Source of the DNA: Candidatus Hodarchaeota archaeon
GTDB taxonomy: Archaea; Asgardarchaeota; Heimdallarchaeia; Hodarchaeales; Hodarchaeaceae
Length of the DNA stretch: 7,494 nt
Direction of reading: 5' to 3'
Assembly: GCA_030589605.1 (NCBI GenBank)
Contig: JAUUVJ010000192.1
Span: 1 to 7,494, forward strand
Shown: piece by piece, positions 6,024-7,494 of the stretch
Numbering within the stretch: position 1 is the stretch's first letter
Layout of the letters: each line of letters begins with the position of its first letter
Program-made: the position numbers and the translations under genes
Notes under the pieces: model-generated
Told to the model about the DNA's origin: nothing
The model's input: the letters and a program-made list of their open reading frames with translations, nothing else
Databases searched by the model: none

Positions 6024-6887
6024 ATGATGGGGATGAGATCAACAAAAAAATTAATATTGAGAATGAAAAACTCTTGTAAAAAGATTGAGAACCGGAAAGC
6101 TAATTTTACAATTATGCTATTAGTTTTTACTATTTTAACTTTCTCACCTGTAGTTCCCGCAAGTTCAAATGGTACAGGGAGTATCCCAGTTAGTTGGGAT
6201 ATTAATTTCTCCTTAGTTGACAATGGTTCGATTGACCTCATTATTAACTTTGAAGTTAAGTCAGGACACGATCCTGTTTACAACCTTGCCCCGGGAGATA
6301 AGGTCTACGTAACAAACAATATCACTAGAGGTTCAAGCTATATTAATGTGAGCTTGTTTAACTTAGGTACGTTCTCGGATTTAGAAGGAAACTATATTGT
6401 TCCCTTGGATTCATTTCTTGCTAATGTTTCCATACCCGTTCCAGAAGCTTCAGCTAATATCCCACTCATGGGTAATGTAACTGCCTATTTAGAATTTTTT
6501 CTGGGATTACGCATTCGATCAGAAAAATCGGGTTCTGGAACCTCTGGTGGAGGAGGGGTAACCTACGAATTTCTTATAGTGGAATCGAATGAAATATACG
6601 GATTCGAGATTCCTGATAGCACGAGTAACGGTGATTTGATCGTTGTTGAAACAACTTTTTGGTTGATGATCTGGGAATTAGGAATTGTTTTGAAAGTTGA
6701 TAATACCTCTGTTTTAACTCTCGATCCAGAGAATATTCAAGAATCATGGCCAGCTTCTACCACCCTATCACAAAATATAGAGGTAGGTCTGTCCAAACCA
6801 ACTCCAGCTTTTGAGGCTTTTCTCCTGATACCTGTTTTCACACTCTTAGTGGTAATCAGCAAATACAAGGAGAATAAGAAGGACTAG
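6024..6887 (+). CDS. Secreted surface protein with signal peptide and C-terminal anchor helix
   Basis: This protein of up to 287 residues has no recognised family. A Lys/Arg-rich n-region is followed by a hydrophobic core (about 28-43, TIMLLVFTILTF) and a plausible cleavage region, VVPASS. The mature part is beta-rich with about nine N-x-S/T sequons and a flexible linker, SGSGTSGGGG, at 169-178 that splits it into two lobes. The C-terminus, KPTPAFEAFLLIPVF and on to KYKENKKD, is a short helix plus basic tail. In position and shape this resembles the PGF-CTERM-type sorting signals handled by archaeosortases, but PAFE replaces the usual PGF, so a plain membrane anchor is equally likely. ATG 6024 is the longest start; ATG 6063 (residue 14) gives a more typical signal peptide, and neither has a Shine-Dalgarno site. 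The shorter form is preferred on signal-peptide grounds. Confidence 0.8.
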   Translation: MMGMRSTKKLILRMKNSCKKIENRKANFTIMLLVFTILTFSPVVPASSNGTGSIPVSWDINFSLVDNGSIDLIINFEVKSGHDPVYNLAPGDKVYVTNNITRGSSYINVSLFNLGTFSDLEGNYIVPLDSFLANVSIPVPEASANIPLMGNVTAYLEFFLGLRIRSEKSGSGTSGGGGVTYEFLIVESNEIYGFEIPDSTSNGDLIVVETTFWLMIWELGIVLKVDNTSVLTLDPENIQESWPASTTLSQNIEVGLSKPTPAFEAFLLIPVFTLLVVISKYKENKKD

Positions 6888-6923
6888 ACGAAAATGATTC
6901 CAGTGTTAATCTCCAAGTAATTC

Positions 6924-6929
6924 TTTTTT
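6924..6929 (+). terminator. Possible T-run terminator after the 6024 gene
   Basis: Six consecutive T (preceded by TTC) occur 37 bases after the stop of the 6024 gene. Archaeal intrinsic termination uses such T-tracts without a stem. Runs of this length are not rare in this sequence, so support is weak. Confidence 0.25.
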
Positions 6930-6955
6930 ATGTTCAATAGGGGACTTCCAAATAA

Positions 6956-7165
6956 TTACTCCAAGAGCTGATTAAAAAAAACGAAATTGTTAATTTGAAT
7001 ACCCGTCGGGGCATATTTCATGGTATATATTCAAAATTACACTTTTTTTTAGAATTATTCGTGATCAATTTATCATTCAGTTTATTTGATTTGTATTGGA
7101 ATTCATTTATTTTGGGCCAGACCCCCCTGCATTTGGGGGTATCATTGATATTTAACCTTGAGTAA
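6956..7165 (+). other. Start-less open frame in the 6888-7170 intergenic region
   Basis: A 69-codon open stretch lies between TAA 6953-6955 and TAA 7163-7165, with no Met codon. Its first third reads well (LLQELIKKNEIVNLNTRRGI, then FHG), but the rest is Phe/Leu-rich and passes through the GC-rich hairpin. It may be a trace of a dead gene or simple chance. Otherwise this 283-base gap holds the T-run and the hairpin listed separately, and nothing else that I can identify. Confidence 0.15.
7121..7140. repeat. GC-rich hairpin, possible transcription end signal
   Basis: ACCCCC (7121-7126) and GGGGGT (7135-7140) form a perfect 6-bp stem with an 8-base loop, CTGCATTT. It is the most GC-rich spot in an AT-rich window and starts 31 bases past the stop of the minus-strand gene at 7171, so it could slow or end that transcript. 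No T-tract follows on either strand, so it is not a classical intrinsic terminator. Confidence 0.5.
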
Positions 7166-7170
7166 GTCAT

Positions 7171-7470
7171 TCATATATCCAAGTCCTCGATACTAAAATT
7201 GAATTTGACTCGTTTTGCAATTTCTTCATCTTGTTGAGTTATCTTATAGTCATCAGGGACATAAAAGATTTTAGACGAACGAATTCGCCCTCCTAATCCT
7301 AACCATGCTGTAATGAATAGCCCTATTAAGTATGCTACAAAAAAGAGCGTTGCTACAAAAACTGCCATGAAAAAATCTCCATACCGCCACACTAGATCAA
7401 TCGTGACAATCATATAAATGAATACTGAGATATATATCCAATGTCGTTTGATCTGAAAGTTTACAAACAT
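7171..7470 (-). CDS. Small two-helix membrane protein
   Basis: This 99-residue protein has two hydrophobic helices at about 11-28 (WIYISVFIYMIVTIDLVW) and 33-57 (FFMAVFVATLFFVAYLIGLF region), joined by a tight turn RYGD. The C-terminal 40 residues are charged (GGRIRSSK, then DDYKITQQDEEIAKRVKF) and probably cytoplasmic; the short basic N-terminus (KRH) would lie on the same side. I recognise no family and see no catalytic motif. ATG 7470 is only 24 bases from the window edge; no Shine-Dalgarno sequence is visible, and a promoter may lie outside. It converges with the 6024 gene across a 283-base gap. Confidence 0.7.
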   Translation of the reverse strand: MFVNFQIKRHWIYISVFIYMIVTIDLVWRYGDFFMAVFVATLFFVAYLIGLFITAWLGLGGRIRSSKIFYVPDDYKITQQDEEIAKRVKFNFSIEDLDI

Positions 7471-7494
7471 TGAATGAAAGATGTAATAATAATC

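Noticed and set aside
5957..6241. Minus-strand open frame of 94 codons ending in a CDDC zinc-ribbon-like motif
   Set aside because: Most of it is antisense to the signal peptide and N-terminus of the 6024 gene, whose reading is clearly better. The CDDC motif has no second Cys pair.
1..7494. CRISPR arrays, rRNA, intact insertion sequences, toxin-antitoxin or defence modules
   Set aside because: No regularly spaced repeats, no rRNA-like sequence, and no transposase or defence-gene motifs were seen. The only nucleic-acid enzyme is the truncated helicase fragment.

Overview
The window is AT-rich and looks archaeal, possibly from the Asgard/Lokiarchaeia side, although no marker gene settles this. 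The hints are single-pass surface proteins dense in N-x-S/T sequons, a C-terminal helix-plus-basic tail resembling an archaeal sorting signal, TATA-like boxes shortly before start codons, and GAGGT(G) Shine-Dalgarno sites before some genes but not others. Coding density is low. Several stretches look like gene remnants, so this is accessory or decaying sequence and not a compact housekeeping operon.

Layout, left to right. Positions 1-690 hold short coding-like segments in changing frames on the plus strand, probably a degraded gene. Positions 693-1370 encode an intact two-helix membrane protein with an Ig-like ectodomain. Positions 1557-1897 hold two overlapping small coiled-coil ORFs that may be one split gene, distantly like phage Gp157 proteins. 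Positions 1876-2632 (minus) are a mosaic: the first ~62 residues of a class II fructose-bisphosphate aldolase, with its own ribosome binding site, run directly into an internal piece of a UvrD/Rep-like SF1 helicase. Positions 2633-2921 are non-coding and carry a 16-bp tandem duplication.

The centre (2922-5457, minus) is the most substantial unit. It is a two-gene operon with a 651-residue S8 subtilisin-like protease carrying a complete Asp/His/Asn/Ser set and a C-terminal jelly-roll-like domain, followed 13 nt later by a 188-residue single-pass membrane protein. The protease has no visible signal peptide although its domain architecture is that of a secreted enzyme.

Positions 5474-5940 are again remnant-like, with open segments on both strands and no good start codon. 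Positions 6024-6887 (plus) encode a secreted or surface protein with a signal peptide and a C-terminal anchor helix. Positions 6888-7170 are intergenic, with a T-run and a GC-rich hairpin. Positions 7171-7470 (minus) encode a small two-helix membrane protein.

The intact genes share a cell-surface theme of one protease and four membrane or secreted proteins. The only arrangement that implies joint function is the protease/membrane-protein pair. I did not find a convincing new defence or mobile system. The best leads are that pair, the aldolase-helicase mosaic and the split coiled-coil gene.
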